Below the pieces are notes generated by a model. That model saw nothing but the letters and a program-made list of their open reading frames with translations. It did no database searches and had not been told where the DNA came from. This document shows positions 11,220 to 22,826 of a stretch of DNA of 38,031 nt, piece after piece. Origin of the DNA: Hypsibius dujardini (Eukaryota > Tardigrada > Eutardigrada > Parachela > Hypsibiidae); assembly GCA_001579985.1 (NCBI GenBank), contig LRSR01002946.1:1-38031 (forward strand), written 5' to 3'. Position 1 is the stretch's first letter, and each line of letters starts with the position of its first letter. The translations under genes and the position numbers were made by a program.

Positions 11220-11838
11220 ATGAAAACTATTATACGGTTAATTGCGCTGACAATGATGATGCCTACACACATGGGTGGCCAAACTGGAGAAGACGTGAAC
11301 TTGCCGCATCCTTCGTGCTCAAACGTCCCTTATACGCATCACAGACAGCTAGCAGTGGCCACTTTATGCAAGGTTGTGGGTGACATCTACGTTATACCCG
11401 ACAACTTCAATATACCGCTATTGCATGCGGAGATCGGTCGCCTGGAAATCATCGGCGGATCCGCAAAAAACGATCCGGTTACTCCCCTACCATCGAGGTC
11501 AACGTTGTTGGCTGTGCATCTCGCGCTTTTCAACACGGAAAAGTCCTGGCCGCAATTTTTCACTCGACAGAATTTTCATCAAAGTGAAATCGCATCATGA
11601 GCTGCTTAGTTTAGCGAATGTTAAACTCCCCAAACTAGCAAAATTAGACTTTGACGGCTTTAGCCGCTTGCCAAGCCTTCGATTGGTGCAAGTTTAGGTG
11701 GGGGTAATCAGCGCTGAACTAATTGACAGCTTGACATCCAGAGGATTGCCGCCAGTGCTCTCGCACGTCGAAATAAAGGGAAGAATAATCCACAGCCTAG
11801 ATTGGGCTTTCCCGAAGCCACTCGCAAGAAATCTTTAA
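11220..11838 (+). pseudogene. LRR gene 3: broken exon 1 of the LRR family
   Basis: It begins with a signal peptide from ATG 11220 ('MKTIIRLIALTMMMPTHMGG') and the family cap 'LPHPSC', 'YVIPDNF' and 'LPSRSTL'. Around 11560-11575 the frame shifts: the family reading continues in another frame with 'LLSLANVKLPKLAKLDFDGF', hits TAG at 11695-11697, and then continues to 'LDWAFPKPLARNL' followed by TAA. No exon 2 homolog (WNCS / LRRCT) or stalk exon is found downstream before the retroelement relic. One frameshift plus two stops and missing downstream exons make it a pseudogene. Confidence 0.82.
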
Positions 11839-12230
11839 GTAGGATTATAGAATAGTTGCAGCTGACGGCCATTCGGGTGGATCTATGGGGCTAAGGGCGG
11901 ACAGACGGTCGGAGGGGCGGAGGATGAGCCTGACCAAATGGCTGACATCCGTCGGGCTTACGGGCGAGCGAGCGGACGATGGGATGGACGCTAGTACGAA
12001 CCATCTTACGGACACCCACCGGAAATAACGGATGGCTGAGCGGACTGCTGAACCAAATCCGACGGACGGCTATTAACCAACGCGGTTTGCGGGGTTACTT
12101 GATTTGTCCTTCCTCTCACTCGAAAACCTCTTAAAAGTTTGTCATACTAGAATTTCAGTCTACAATTTTTTTTGGCGGGCGACCAGTTCAAAAACAAACA
12201 CGTTTTTGGAGACTATTCAAGAAAATTAGT
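11839..12230. other. Region without a gene; GACGG-rich stretch
   Basis: About 11855-12080 is unusually GC-rich with scattered GGACGG/GGCGGA words, possibly a degraded short-unit repeat. Nothing coding was seen. Confidence 0.35.
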
Positions 12231-13646
12231 TCACCCAAACAAACGGTTATAAACGGTCAAGGCAGAGATCTGCAACGAGTGAGGAAGTTCACGGCAAGCC
12301 CGAAAAGTGGTAGGCTCATCCGGAAAGTAGACAGCTAGTAAACGTGGTTTGCAGTAAACGCGTAAGATGAATGGCCATACTTTGTCAAAGGGCGAATCGG
12401 TGGCTGGCCAGTCCGGAATAACTTCATTCATTTGCGAAGTAAGAGGTCAAACGAAAAAGTTGATCACCTGTTGCGAAGGATAAAAACGGTATGGTTGTGT
12501 CCATTTATGGTTGAGGGGGTAGGCGGACTGGACGTGTGGACCGCGACAAAACGAGTTTCCGCGCTTGTGCAAGTAAGGGCATTTCCCTCCTCCCCGGACA
12601 TTGCATGGCTTTCCGTTGTTCCACTGATTGCAACTTCCGATGGTTTTCCCACTGGAGTACTTCTCAAAATTCCCGCGCTTGAAAGTGGTGTGATGCCGTC
12701 TTGACAGTCCGCCGTGAAGCGGTTCTTCCTGGAGAAGATAACAACCTTGAAGTGATGACCTGGATGCGTGATCGGTCGTCGTTGAATCCACAACCGTGCA
12801 AAATTGCGTAGTTGCGGAAAACATCGTCGAAAGCCATCAGTGCCTCGACTGCATAGTCGTGTTGGTAAACGGTCAGAAAATTAACATAATCCATTAGTTT
12901 GACGAGAATGGTGGAGTGACGAGGGGAGTTAAACCAGGTCTTGGCATGTTCCATATATCCGGAGAGGAACTCCTGGATCTCGAGTTGAAGAAACTTCAAT
13001 TTTGAAGATTGTACACGATTGGCCAGAAAAGCATTCGCATACACGAAGATATGCGGACGGGGAAGGTCGCGCGCAATGACAGGCAGCGTCTTAAAAAACT
13101 TAAACTCTGCCAAAGACTCACCTGATGAACGGTTGTTGTCGCGAGACGAGGAGCGGGATCGATGGGGTCTGTGTCGACCTTGACGATCGTGATAGCAGCT
13201 GTTTTGACGGCTGGGACAGATTTTGTGGTGCAGGTCGTCGACCGCGGGGCTTTCCGGTAGGACTACTGTGGTATGCTCCGGCTTAGTAAAAAAAAATGTC
13301 CGGAGAGCCGCTTTATCCCGTAGCAGTTTGACCGCTTCGTTGAGATCGGAGGGGATCACGTTCTGTAGGTCGTCGGTAAAGCGGAACCCGTTTGCTTTCA
13401 GGTCCTTTATAGCGGCGGTATCCAACCCGATGGATTGGCCGAGCTCCTTGACGGTCTGCTTCTTTGGAGCCAACGGAGGAAGTAAATTCCGACGGTTGTG
13501 GCCGTAATGGTCGAGAATTTGCTCCACAAAACGGATTTGCAGCCGTCTAGTTGTCGACAAATTGAGCCCTTCGTACTTTTTTTTAAGACACTATTAGGCA
13601 AATTTAAAAGTTCATTGCGGGTAGAATACTCGTCGATGAGAGACAT
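12231..13646 (-). pseudogene. Decayed Gag-like ORF of a retroelement, with CCCH-type zinc knuckle
   Basis: A long minus-strand reading starts near ATG 13646 and is broken by at least two frameshifts and one stop. The first shift is at an 8-A run (plus-strand T run near 13576-13583). It then runs open from 13560 to about 12700, a second shift lies between about 12760 and 12690, and TGA at 12447-12449 interrupts a reading that then continues to 12231. Residues include a basic SR-rich linker ('RPHRSRSSSRDNNRSS') and, at about 12635-12535, a Cys/His cluster C-x8-C-x6-C-x3-H followed by C-x3-H. Such 'WN.G.C...C...H' clusters are found in Gag proteins of several retrotransposon groups, including tyrosine-recombinase (DIRS-like) elements; that is family knowledge, and the group is not proven here. 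No reverse transcriptase is recognisable. A host zinc-finger pseudogene is the alternative. Confidence 0.55.
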
Positions 13647-13794
13647 GATTTTGCGCGAAAGGCCAACTGCCAGCAGAAAATGAGAAACAAAAATAATGAG
13701 AGAGCCGACTGTGAAAACGTCCCCCGAGAGGGTTGCAAAAATTAAAAACAGTGGAAAAAGTGTGCAGTTGGCGTGGCAAGACGAAGGGGTTGGT

Positions 13795-14157
13795 AGCCAC
13801 GAACATCAGAAATTCAGAAAACGGCACTTAACTAATTACTAATGCCCTTGATATTGTGAGTAAAGTATCATTTCTACCATTTCTTCCAATATAGTTTCAC
13901 TGCTTTCGAAAGAAACACTTGTAACGCGGTATGGCTATAGAAATAGGGATATAGCCCCAGAGAATCCGCCCCCCCCCCCACGCAGTGATAGGAATGAAGT
14001 GTATATTGCTTTGTGCAATCTCAAGAGCACGCAATTATCGGCTGGGCCATAAAACAAACCGTAGTAAGATCTCTATGAACTTGAATATAACAAGCAAAAC
14101 ACCGCGTACCATAAATTTATCCCGTCCTCTGAATAACGAAGAGCTTCCTTTGTTTCG
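13795..14157. repeat. 3'-flank repeat, copy 1 (downstream of LRR gene B)
   Basis: This is the shortest of four copies of a flanking module. It shares 'CAGAAATTCAGAAAACGGC', 'GAAAGAAACACTTGTA' and 'AAGAACTTGAATATAACAAG' with 22300-22826, 34450-34954 and 36000-36497. It stops near 13795, next to the Gag-like relic, so the left part of the module is missing or replaced here. Confidence 0.75.
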
Positions 14158-17100
14158 TTAAACGACAAAGCGAGAGAAAATTAGAAAGAAACTAACTTTG
14201 AATGAAACCAAAAGATGTCCAAGCACATGACTTGATTGGCCGCCAGCTACCATCCCAATTTCTTTGGTACTGGATTGGCCATCGAAGATTGTCCCAATCT
14301 CCTCATTTGGCTTTGTTGCAGTGAACGAACTGGTTTTGATTGGGTCAGTCGGGGATGTCGTTGTTCTGTTTTCATTATTATCTCCAGGAAAAGGGCTGCT
14401 ATCAGATGTGAAATGTATCAGGACCGGGAGGGTCGCTGCAGGTTGAAACGAATTTCTGCTGAACGTAGAATCGCTGAGATCCGAGCTAGCAGTAAAGGTT
14501 CCCTCCAGCAAAGGGAACATCGTTTGATCGGTCTTCGCGGTCCAAGTTCCAGTAACCTGAGACGATATCCATTCTGCCGCAAACGAGAATGACGACGAGA
14601 TTCCTCGGGTACTGACAGATGGTTTCCAGGGCTCTGTCGGCGACGCAGGCGTGTTTCCTTCAGATGTCACTATCACAAACAAACAGTTGCGACATGTGTA
14701 ATGTTAAGAATTATATTTCCACGCACGTGTTGCTGTTGACAGTGTCGCCAACTGGTCCGGTGTTGGGTAGGAAGATGTTGTCACTGTAGACTGTGATGAC
14801 ACGACGATGGCTGTGGATGTGTGCACTGCTATCAAACATAAGGGGCCAATTTCAAATCTTGGGGGTCGATTCACTTCGCTTCCCCATTTACCCCCAAACA
14901 TTATTCTATTTCATTCACACAATCCGATAAGCTATAGATTTTTTGGGTTAGAAAACCAATATTGGGGTGGGAGGAAGGCACAAAATTTCAATCATGATTT
15001 TGTAGTCACTCAAAGATTACTAAACTTCGTCGAGGTTTAAGGTCTCATCCTTAATTTTATTTTTCAACAGTTTTTCAATTTACTATTTGCTCTGAATAAG
15101 ATTCTCAAACTTTTGAGGCTTTTTCAAAATTAATTTTTCGGACGTGGTCTCCTACGCGCCTTTTGCCCGTTGGTGTGTGACTCAATCCTCGAACACCCCA
15201 CCCCAAATCGGCTTGTGACCAATGTTATAAACGACTAATTTCTAAGCATGCGAACACCGCTACGGCCAGATGCTTAGCGTGGAGGCACAGAGGCAACTGC
15301 TCCTGCCAAATTAATTCGAAGGGTTGCGGTGGGGGGGGGGGACAATTCTAATGAATTTAACCCCCCCCCCATGCACTTGAGTTATAGTGCAAAACTCCAA
15401 CAACTCTAATAACTCCAGTAACTCCACCACTCTAACGAGGGGTTGGAACAAGATACCACACCCCGATTTCCTTGAATTTTTTTTTGCAAATAATGGACTT
15501 AATATGAAGATTTTAAAAAATTATTTCAGCGGTATTCAAAGTCTGGTATCGGTAGGAACAAAATCGAAAGCTTCCAGATCTCTCTAACGGACTTACCATT
15601 CTATTCAACGGCTGTTTTATGACTTAATAAATAGATACGCTTTACGGATCAGCATACAGTAAGCGGCAAAAAAAAATTGAATGAAGGGTTGAGCGATGAT
15701 CAAAAGAGGTGCGCAGAGGGTTGGTTGAACGTAATCAATTAATCAACCAGTGAGTTTTAAACAATTTTAAGTGACCACAAAACAAGCGAAGCAGCTTTGC
15801 TGGTTGATTTACTGATTATGTTTATCTAACCCCTTGTTCATCCCTTTTGCCCATCGCTCAGACCCTTCATTCAACTTTTACTTTCGCTTACTGTATACTG
15901 GTCCGTAAAACGTATCTATTTATTATGTCATAATCGTAAATATTTAAATGATTTTAAATGATTTAGTACAGTACAAGTACTAATACACTATGTGTCCATA
16001 CGGCCTGCCTTAGCGTGTTGCATTTGGTGCGCTGTGTGGGGCAGACACAGTCTGCGAGGCCGTTTTTTAATTTTTTCCCGCTAGTCAGTGTGCTCTTCAT
16101 CCTTATTATAATTTCCTAAATAATATGTTGAAACGTTCTATTCATGTTGAAAAATGTGCGTTTGTTGAACGCAGGTACTGGTGTAAAAATAAAACAGAAC
16201 TTTACGCCAGGGTAAATCAACCAATCAGTTGTCGAATCGTATGGTTGATCCGTTAAGGAGATCTGGAAGCTTTCCATTTTGTTCTTGCCAATACCAAACC
16301 TCGACGGCCGTTGAAATATTTTTTTTAAATTTTCATACCAAGCCCAATATTTTCAAAAACAAATTCAGGAAAATCGGGATGTGATATCTCGTTCCAACCC
16401 CTAGTAAGCTCGAATACTCCACAGTATAATATTGCAATAATTACAGCTCATAAATTTCGCAAAAGCGCCTCAAAAAGTCAATCGCTGCTTCGTATCGCCC
16501 TATGGGCACGTGCCAAAACACGTTTCTGGGCATTTCTACAAGCCTTGTCTCATAACTTGGCCAAGTCTCAACTTTTTTACTACCTTTGACTTTCCCTAAT
16601 GTGTGTAACTGCACTTACACTCTACGTCTACGGATGCATTTGCTACAGAATGGCCTCCTGAAGGTTGAGTAAATGGCGCGACGTTAGAAGTTGGTGACTT
16701 AGTAGTGGTTCCAGATCCGGGACCTGAAATCACGGCACGTGGTGGTGAGATTTAAAAAACTGTACTAGCCCTTAATTTTATGTATTCCGGTAGTATGTGA
16801 ACTTACAATCGGTCGGAAAGTTAAGTTGCGCCGGAAATTTATTGAACGTATTCATTTTCGCACCACATGTGATTGAACGTGTTACGCCAGGGAGGCCAGC
16901 ATTTCGGACCCAGAATGCTAGTGAATTTAATTCACAGCAGTCACACTTGTCGGAGTCAGCGCAGAATGCCGTCAGCGATGATTGCAGATAAAGGGATTTC
17001 AGCGCAGTCGCACTTAAACTGTCCAGGAAGCAGCGGGGAATGGCTTGGAGACTGTTATAACTCAGTGACACAGTCGAGGTCCGTTTGAGTTTGAACGTTT

Positions 17101-18708
17101 CTTCGGAGCAGTTCCATCGATTTGCAGCTAGCTGCAATCTGTCCAATCGAAGTTTCTGAAATGAAAAGTACATGTCAGGCAGCGCTAACGCATTGTTTCG
17201 TTCATGGAGGTGGAGACGTCTATTCTGGGTAAGCTAAAAAGTTTGTCAGAGTGCGCTTGTTAATTAGGATGAAAGACGATTCATTTTATTGACGAATGAT
17301 TATCCACTAAGTTGCCATAACTGGATATTCTATTTTTTTCGGCTGATCGCGACGGCAGACGACTGAGGGCAAACTGTTATAAGGAACGACATGGTTCTTG
17401 TATTGGTATTCTGTTCCGAGTTTGTAGCGCGTTGTAGTGAAGCTCCACTCACTTTGAGTATTTCTGCTGCATTATGGAGAAGGAGCACGAGCGCGGCAAC
17501 GAGTGAACAGTATTTGCGAGCGAGGGACGCAAGTCAGTCGTGTGTGATACAACGTTTGCTTTTCTTTCTCTCGGTTTCTCTCGATTTCTTTCTCGTTTCT
17601 ATGATCAATCAGATTGATTTAGCCCGGTTAGGTGGAGCCCATTTCAGAAACCCATTCTGGTCTTCCCGTGAGTCTCTTGATATCTCTAAGACTATGGAGA
17701 ATCACGTTCTTTTCAGAGGACCTTATCCAGCGAACTCAAGGCTGACACCGCCATTTCATCTGACAAGGGGGTATTTACCTGTGTCAGTCTGAGATCAAGT
17801 CCAACTTTTTTTTGGATACGTACTATTAAACCATGATTTTAGAAAATATGACTGGTCCCCCTCAGTTCCGTTCGAGATGGAGGAAATCAGGGAAGATTCC
17901 TATTGCGGTAGCCGCTTTAGAGCTTTCACCATAGCATTGACTGATTGAATTACGAAAAACATTTTGTTCGTTTACCCATTTAACGGTTCAGGCAACCAAA
18001 AGTCGATGCGCAAATCATTCGACAAACGTCTGTCTGTCTGTTTGTCTATCCGTGTTTCCGTCTCTCTGGAAGTCAAACAAAACATACCTCTAGACTCCCT
18101 GCAATGGGTCTCAAAAAACTCCAATCCATAGTTTTGATTGCTCCAAAGCTAATCTGGAGATCCGACAACATGGACGGAGAACCATTTGGCACGAGACTCT
18201 GAAACATGAACTTGTCCAGTACGCTGATGTACACATCTTCCAATCGAAGAATCTTCAAACGTGGAAAGCCTGCCAAATCATCGTGTTCGAAGTGAAGAAG
18301 CTTCACGGAAACCATGATGATCGTTGTCAGGTGCGCTTTCAGGTGCTCAAAGAACCTGCCCATAGGAAAACGCGGACTTGTGTCCGGATTGTTGAACTGC
18401 TCAAGACGGACGGACAGTAATGAGGGTATTGTCGGTATGTAAGTACCCTCTTCGTTACGTAGTATTCCATATGTGACTTCAAGGTGGACGATGTCTGGAC
18501 GAATACGGGAGACGTTAAAGTTGTCAGGGATTACATAGCTCTCGGCTTGGATTTTGCATTCAAGTGCAACGCTCGCTTGCCCCCCAACATTATGAAACGC
18601 ATTGCGGCATTTCGGATGGGGTATTTGTAAATTGTCTGCAATTGCTCTGGTGAATCCCAGTAGCAGCATCATCACGGCTAGCAGACAGCTTCGTGAGACT
18701 CGTTGCAT
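14158..18708 (-). CDS. LRR gene B: secreted LRR protein with Ser/Thr-rich stalk and GPI-type C-terminus (5 exons, 556 aa)
   Basis: Exons in gene order are 18708-18088, 17155-16807, 16723-16619, 14810-14727 and 14669-14158, totalling 1671 bp, open, with matching phases (0, 1, 1, 1). The start at 18708 places the signal peptide 'MQRVSRSCLLAVMMLLLGF' at the N-terminus; an in-frame ATG at 18771 exists but adds a polar extension and is not conserved in gene C. The cap has 'IPHPKC' and 'YVIPDNF', LRR-like segments end 'MDWSFLRPIAGSLE', and exon 2 carries 'WNCSEE' and 'KCDCCELNSLAFWVRNA...C'. Stalk exons 3-5 are rich in Ser/Thr/Pro. The end, 'HLLVSFKVSFFLIFSRFVV', is hydrophobic with no cytoplasmic tail, suggesting GPI anchoring, with a terminal TM as alternative. 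Intron 3 is enlarged by a foldback element; intron 4 is only 57 bp. Total length equals that of LRR gene 1. Confidence 0.87.
15438..16402. mobile_element. Foldback element in intron 3 of LRR gene B, with a nested palindromic MITE
   Basis: Outer arms of about 165-190 bp are imperfect inverted repeats: the left begins AGGGGTTGGAACAAGAT (15438) and the right ends ATCTCGTTCCAACCCCT (16402). Both contain CTTCCAGATCTC near the inner end. Between them a second inverted pair, 15618-15750 and 15800-15932, begins TATGACTTAATAAATAG and ends CTATTTATTATGTCATA. No transposase is seen and no clear target-site duplication was found. The corresponding intron of gene C lacks it. Confidence 0.7.
18020..18066 (+). 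repeat. CTGT-rich microsatellite beside the exon 1 donor of LRR gene B
   Basis: A short degenerate (CTGT)n tract lies about 20 bp inside intron 1. It corresponds by position to the longer tract in gene C (27880-27985). Confidence 0.6.
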
Positions 18709-19480
18709 GTCAAAGCACCTCTGAAGGTCGTTTTGTCTATTCAACTGGTTGCGAAATAATATGACATCCACAAGAACGGAAGGAAAAAATGCAATTCACC
18801 ACCAAAAGATTGATTTAAGTTTAAATCATTGATTGTTGTAAGTTCAGATTACGGTCTAATTAGACTTGAGACTGGAGCTGGCACAGCGCAGTTGTACATG
18901 GGTTTTGAAAGTAGCGGCACAATCAAAGTGTATTAAACCAACACGGATGGTGCCGACGGCGAGGTGATTAGAATTCGTGCAAATTTGTCATTTTAAGACC
19001 TATCAGATTGGCTCACGATGAAACGCTGTGGACAGTGACACGCACTGTACCGACCCGAAGTGTGGTCTCTCCGCATAACGAGGAAAGTACAAGACGTTTG
19101 CCAGGGCAGGCGTGTGGACAACTCATTTGGAGATCTCATATCAGTAGGGTGCGCCATAACGAGTTTCTAATATTTCCTCTGAGAAATGTCATAAATTTAC
19201 AAATTTTCGATTTTTACTTTGAAAAAAAACTAGAAGAACGTGGTATTTAGAGGGCGCTCCAAGTGTTAACAGAAGGCACTTCGTTGATTGTTGAACTGTT
19301 TGCATGTCGACCCCATGAACACCGAAATCACTGACTCGAACATTAAAATGCAAAATCTGGAGACTTAATCATTGTCATTGCAGGAATGATTACAATGAAA
19401 GAAGTGCTCAAAACACAACGTAGCCTAGCACAACGCGTAGGTCAGAAAATTTGTTTTTAGAACTGCAAAGATAAAGTGTT
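18709..19480. repeat. 5' flank of LRR gene B, homologous to the 5' flank of LRR gene C
   Basis: It shares long near-identical stretches with 28629-29290, for example 'GACATCCACAAGAACGGAAGG', 'GAGACTGGAGCTGGCACA' and 'GGCACAATCAAAGT'. It probably contains the promoter, but no TATAAA is evident. The AT-rich site GATTTAAGTTTAAATC (18812-18827) has 7-bp palindromic arms; gene C keeps only part of it. Confidence 0.7.
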
Positions 19481-20560
19481 GAACTGAAAATGCTCCTCTT
19501 CTTCCAAATGTGACGGATGGGTCTTCATGACGTTGTTTTACTGGTACATTTCACATTCAAAGTTGTCACGCAAAAGGCTTTTGGTGCGGGTGACTTCCAC
19601 ATCCTCAATCCATAGACGTCAAAAATGGAATGCAACTGTAACAATTTGAATGGACCGCCCTTCCAGCTGTAACCGAGTCCAGCAATGCCTGTTTTTTGTA
19701 CATCAACTTCGAGTCGATGACAATGACGTTACACAAGCACACGTGACGTGATGATAGTAGATTGGAATATGTTGATTTCTCTATTTCTATTTCACTGCAT
19801 GACCATGACATGGTGCTTCAAATGCTGATATGGACATTTAATGGTGACAAAGCCGTTCAAATATTCCACACGGATGAATCCGGGCATGATTCGGGAACAA
19901 GAATATTACTCAAGTGTGGACAAACTACTTGCGAATTCGGGAGAAGAGAATGTGTCTGTCAGAAAAGGAAGACCGGGACCGTAACACATTCTCTCTACAT
20001 TCATTTTGTTCGTTATAGCGTCACTATTATGGCATTGGCGTCACTATAAAGTCCGCTGCGCAAATAAACGAAATTTTGTTCACGGTTTTGTCTACCTTTG
20101 AGAAGATGCATCATGAGAAGTGATTTTTACATTGGCCGACGAAACCGCCAAGAATTTTATTCAGCTGGGATTGTATGGGAGAAGCGCAAACTCGATCGTA
20201 ATTGTGTCTGCTTTTATGCAAAATACTGGTTTGGTTTGGTGATTGAGAATGCTGCAATTCACGCTGACAACATAATTAACTGTTTCATCTACATTTTTTA
20301 AATTAATCTGCATGTATTTGGTCATACTGGAAAAAGTTGCAGAAGGTGGGCGACTTACCCAGTTCACAATAAGGTTCCTACTTTTAACTGTGAGCCGATG
20401 ACCTTCGCCCCAAAAATATCACACCACCAAACCCATTTTTAGTGACGGATTTTTTTGCCGCTTATTTCACGCTTTGTCTGTGGTCTCAATCTTTCCACCA
20501 GTGTAAATACGATGTACAAAAAGGCTTATCCGCCATGTTCGGTGAAATGTACACAACATT
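19480..20560 (+). pseudogene. Unidentified coding relic, copy 1 (between LRR genes B and C)
   Basis: Homologous to 29290-29890. Matching peptides can be read on the plus strand in shifting frames, such as 'SSNACFLYINFESMTMTLHK' near 19690-19730 versus 'SSSACFMYDGYESMTVTFHK' in copy 2, and 'AEGGRLT' near 20340. Copy 1 has additional stops and frame changes and an insertion of about 500 bp. I do not recognise the protein. It may be non-coding duplicated flank that happens to read open in copy 2. Confidence 0.4.
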
Positions 20561-21540
20561 TTTAATAATAAAAGGCGATGCTATTTGCGTTCTGGCGGGT
20601 TATGTAAACGATATGGGCTAGCGCTTCTTCCGCCAAGGTCGTGCCCTGTTTGATTTGAGCTCTAACAATATTAACTCAGCTCCTTGTCAATTAAATCTAG
20701 TTGATGCGGTTGGGCAGGACCTCTTTTTGGCTTTTACAACGGCGGCGAAGTGAATTAGGCAAATAAGTATTCTTAGAAAAAGCATTTTTTTAACGAAAAT
20801 CGCGTATCATAGAGAGAAATATGTTTAAGAAAATTCGGTTTAAAATAATGTATGAAATCAGTGACGGGATTGTGCAATAGGCGGAGGTATCCGAAGGGTT
20901 CATCTCAGCAAAGATGACGGTGTCAGACTCGCGTCTGCTGGTCAAAGTGTTCCGCAAGGGTGATAATCCACTTTGAAATAAAGGACAGCGTTCAGAGATC
21001 CGTGACAAAACTATGATAATCACCTTGAATGTTCCAGACTACTCTGACACACGACGAGACGACCCATGAAAGTTTATTAAGGATGACGACTGACTCCTTC
21101 AGGCATCACTTACTCTGTAACCTAGCTCAGGCACCGTGAAGACTGATTCTGCAGAAAATATTATGCGGACGAGGCTACAACACATAAAACGCTTCTATGT
21201 TCACTGTACATTTGTTTGTAAGTTGGCAATAAAAAAGGCACAGCGCAAGCACGCACTGGTTGTAATACCTATCCGGAATGCTAAGAGGTCCTACTCAGGT
21301 TCGTTATTAGCAACAACGATTTCATGCTCATTACAAGTGGCATGATGAATAGACGGATGTGCTATGGTCATGTCATCCGTTCGACTGGCGGTACCAGACA
21401 ATCGGTTGGGTTCAACTCTCCCGTGAGCCCATTTCCATCGGTAGCTTTTGACGACCTTTCTCACACCTTCTTGAAACATCTTGCTGCTAGCCCAGAAGAA
21501 TATCTATCAAACAATGGTCATCAAATTTCGAGTCGCCTCT
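20560..21540. other. Region without a supported gene
   Basis: Only short ORFs occur on either strand, with no recognisable domain. Confidence 0.35.
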
Positions 21541-21546
21541 GCAAGG

Positions 21547-21608
21547 CTCAACTGGATTTCTTCTCCTAGATTTCTTCTCTTCAACTGGATTTCTTCTCCT
21601 CTTCTTAA
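21547..21608 (+). repeat. Short tandem repeat, CAACTGGATTTCTTCTCCT unit
   Basis: About two and a half imperfect copies of a unit of roughly 20-33 bp ('CAACTGGATTTCTTCTCCT', 'AGATTTCTTCTCTT', then again). Confidence 0.6.
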
Positions 21609-21790
21609 TCAGGTCTATAAAATAGCTCACGCCCATGATAACCAATGGAGCGTAATTTGCAAAGGTCGTGTTCACGTTAATGGCAGCATCACTCTTTCCG
21701 GTCGGACCGAATGAACACGCAGCGGTGTAGACATTCCGTCGCATGACCAAACCGAATTTGAAGGCGGGGAAAATGTTAATTATAACGATA
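21600..21790 (-). pseudogene. Possible membrane-receptor relic (GPCR-like, weak)
   Basis: On the minus strand a reading of about 60 residues has 'RRNVYTAACSFGPTGKSD', then a hydrophobic stretch 'ANYAPLVIMGVSYFIDLI' ending in KKRR. This could be extracellular loop 2 and TM5 of a class A GPCR. It is short and runs into the tandem repeat. The call is tentative, made partly because a clearer GPCR relic lies at 34954-35328. Confidence 0.25.
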
Positions 21791-21842
21791 GAAAATCAAG
21801 TTAGGATGATGAAACAGCTCGTTATGTGCTAACAAAAGTATA

Positions 21843-22826
21843 AATCGATGGAATTCATACGTTTTGAAATACGGGAGGCAGAGTTGAACTCATGGCCTGA
21901 TGTTATTCATATTTTCTGAAACAATTGATTCAAAAAATTGCGCGTTTTTGATGCAGATCTTCTTCCTTGCAGAATCCAGTAATTTTGGCAAAGGGAGCCT
22001 AAATGTTGGGAAAAAAATGCTTATTTAAGCTACAAGTATTGTTTATTCACATCCTATGCGCAGTGAGCACCTGCAAATTGTCAAGGATTATTCCGCAGGT
22101 GACTAAAGCGGATGTACATGGGGATTTCTGGGCGAGCACATGCCCTTAATTCTCTCAACTGTATCCCTACGATGAACCCGAGTAAATTACATGTTATCCT
22201 TCACAGGCAAGGCATTCATCTTTGTCCCTGGAGTCATCCGTGACCCAAAACGGACCCGTCGTATTGCCTCGCAAAATAGATCAAAAAACTAGTACGGAGG
22301 CTGTTGGTTGACCAGCGCAGCCAAGAGCATCAGAAATCCAGAAGACGGCGCTAAATTAATTAATAATTTTCCTTGGTACAGTGAGTGAAGTATCATTTCA
22401 ACTATTTCTGTCATTACAATTTCACTGTTTTTCGAAAGAAACACTTGTACGGCAACGTTTTGAACTTTTGCCTACCTGTTGTTGTTATCTGGCAACTCCG
22501 GCACAAACGTTTCCCATCACCCTTGTCCTGAAACTCTAAATTCACCCTTTCAAATAAATGAAGTAAAGGAACACTGTTCTTATCGAGATTGAAACAGCTC
22601 TATACTTCTGGGACGTGAGATATAGCCCCAGACACCCCCCCCCCCCCCAGCAGTGGTAGGAGTGAAGTGTCTAGTACTTTGTAACAATCTACGAGCGCGC
22701 AATTATCGGCCAGGCCATAAAACACTCCGTTAGTAAGATCTCTAAGAACTTGAATATAACAAGCAAAACACCGCGTACCTTAGGTTAATTCCGTCCTCTA
22801 AATAACGAAGAGGTTTCATTGTTTCG
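21843..22826. repeat. 3'-flank repeat, copy 2 (downstream of LRR gene C)
   Basis: About 980 bp similar to 33950-34954 and 35492-36497, starting near 'GAACTCATGGC' and running to the gene C stop codon. It includes a C-rich run near 22636. Inside, minus-strand codons just above 22060 read 'ALVTCGIILDNLQVLTAHRM' then stop, conserved in copies 3 and 4, but an upstream stop shortens the ORF in this copy. Confidence 0.8.

Noticed and set aside
13223-13507. Plus-strand ORF of 94 codons
   Set aside because: Antisense of the Gag-like relic.
14236-14592. 118-codon plus-strand ORF over gene B exon 5
   Set aside because: Shadow of a confirmed exon on the other strand.
17391-17792. 133-codon plus-strand ORF in intron 1 of gene B
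   Set aside because: Part resembles 26130-26300 in gene C, but the frame is not kept in the copy; treated as conserved intron sequence.
18709-18771. Upstream in-frame ATG for LRR gene B at 18771
   Set aside because: It adds a polar extension before the signal peptide; the start at 18708 gives the same 621-bp exon 1 as gene C.
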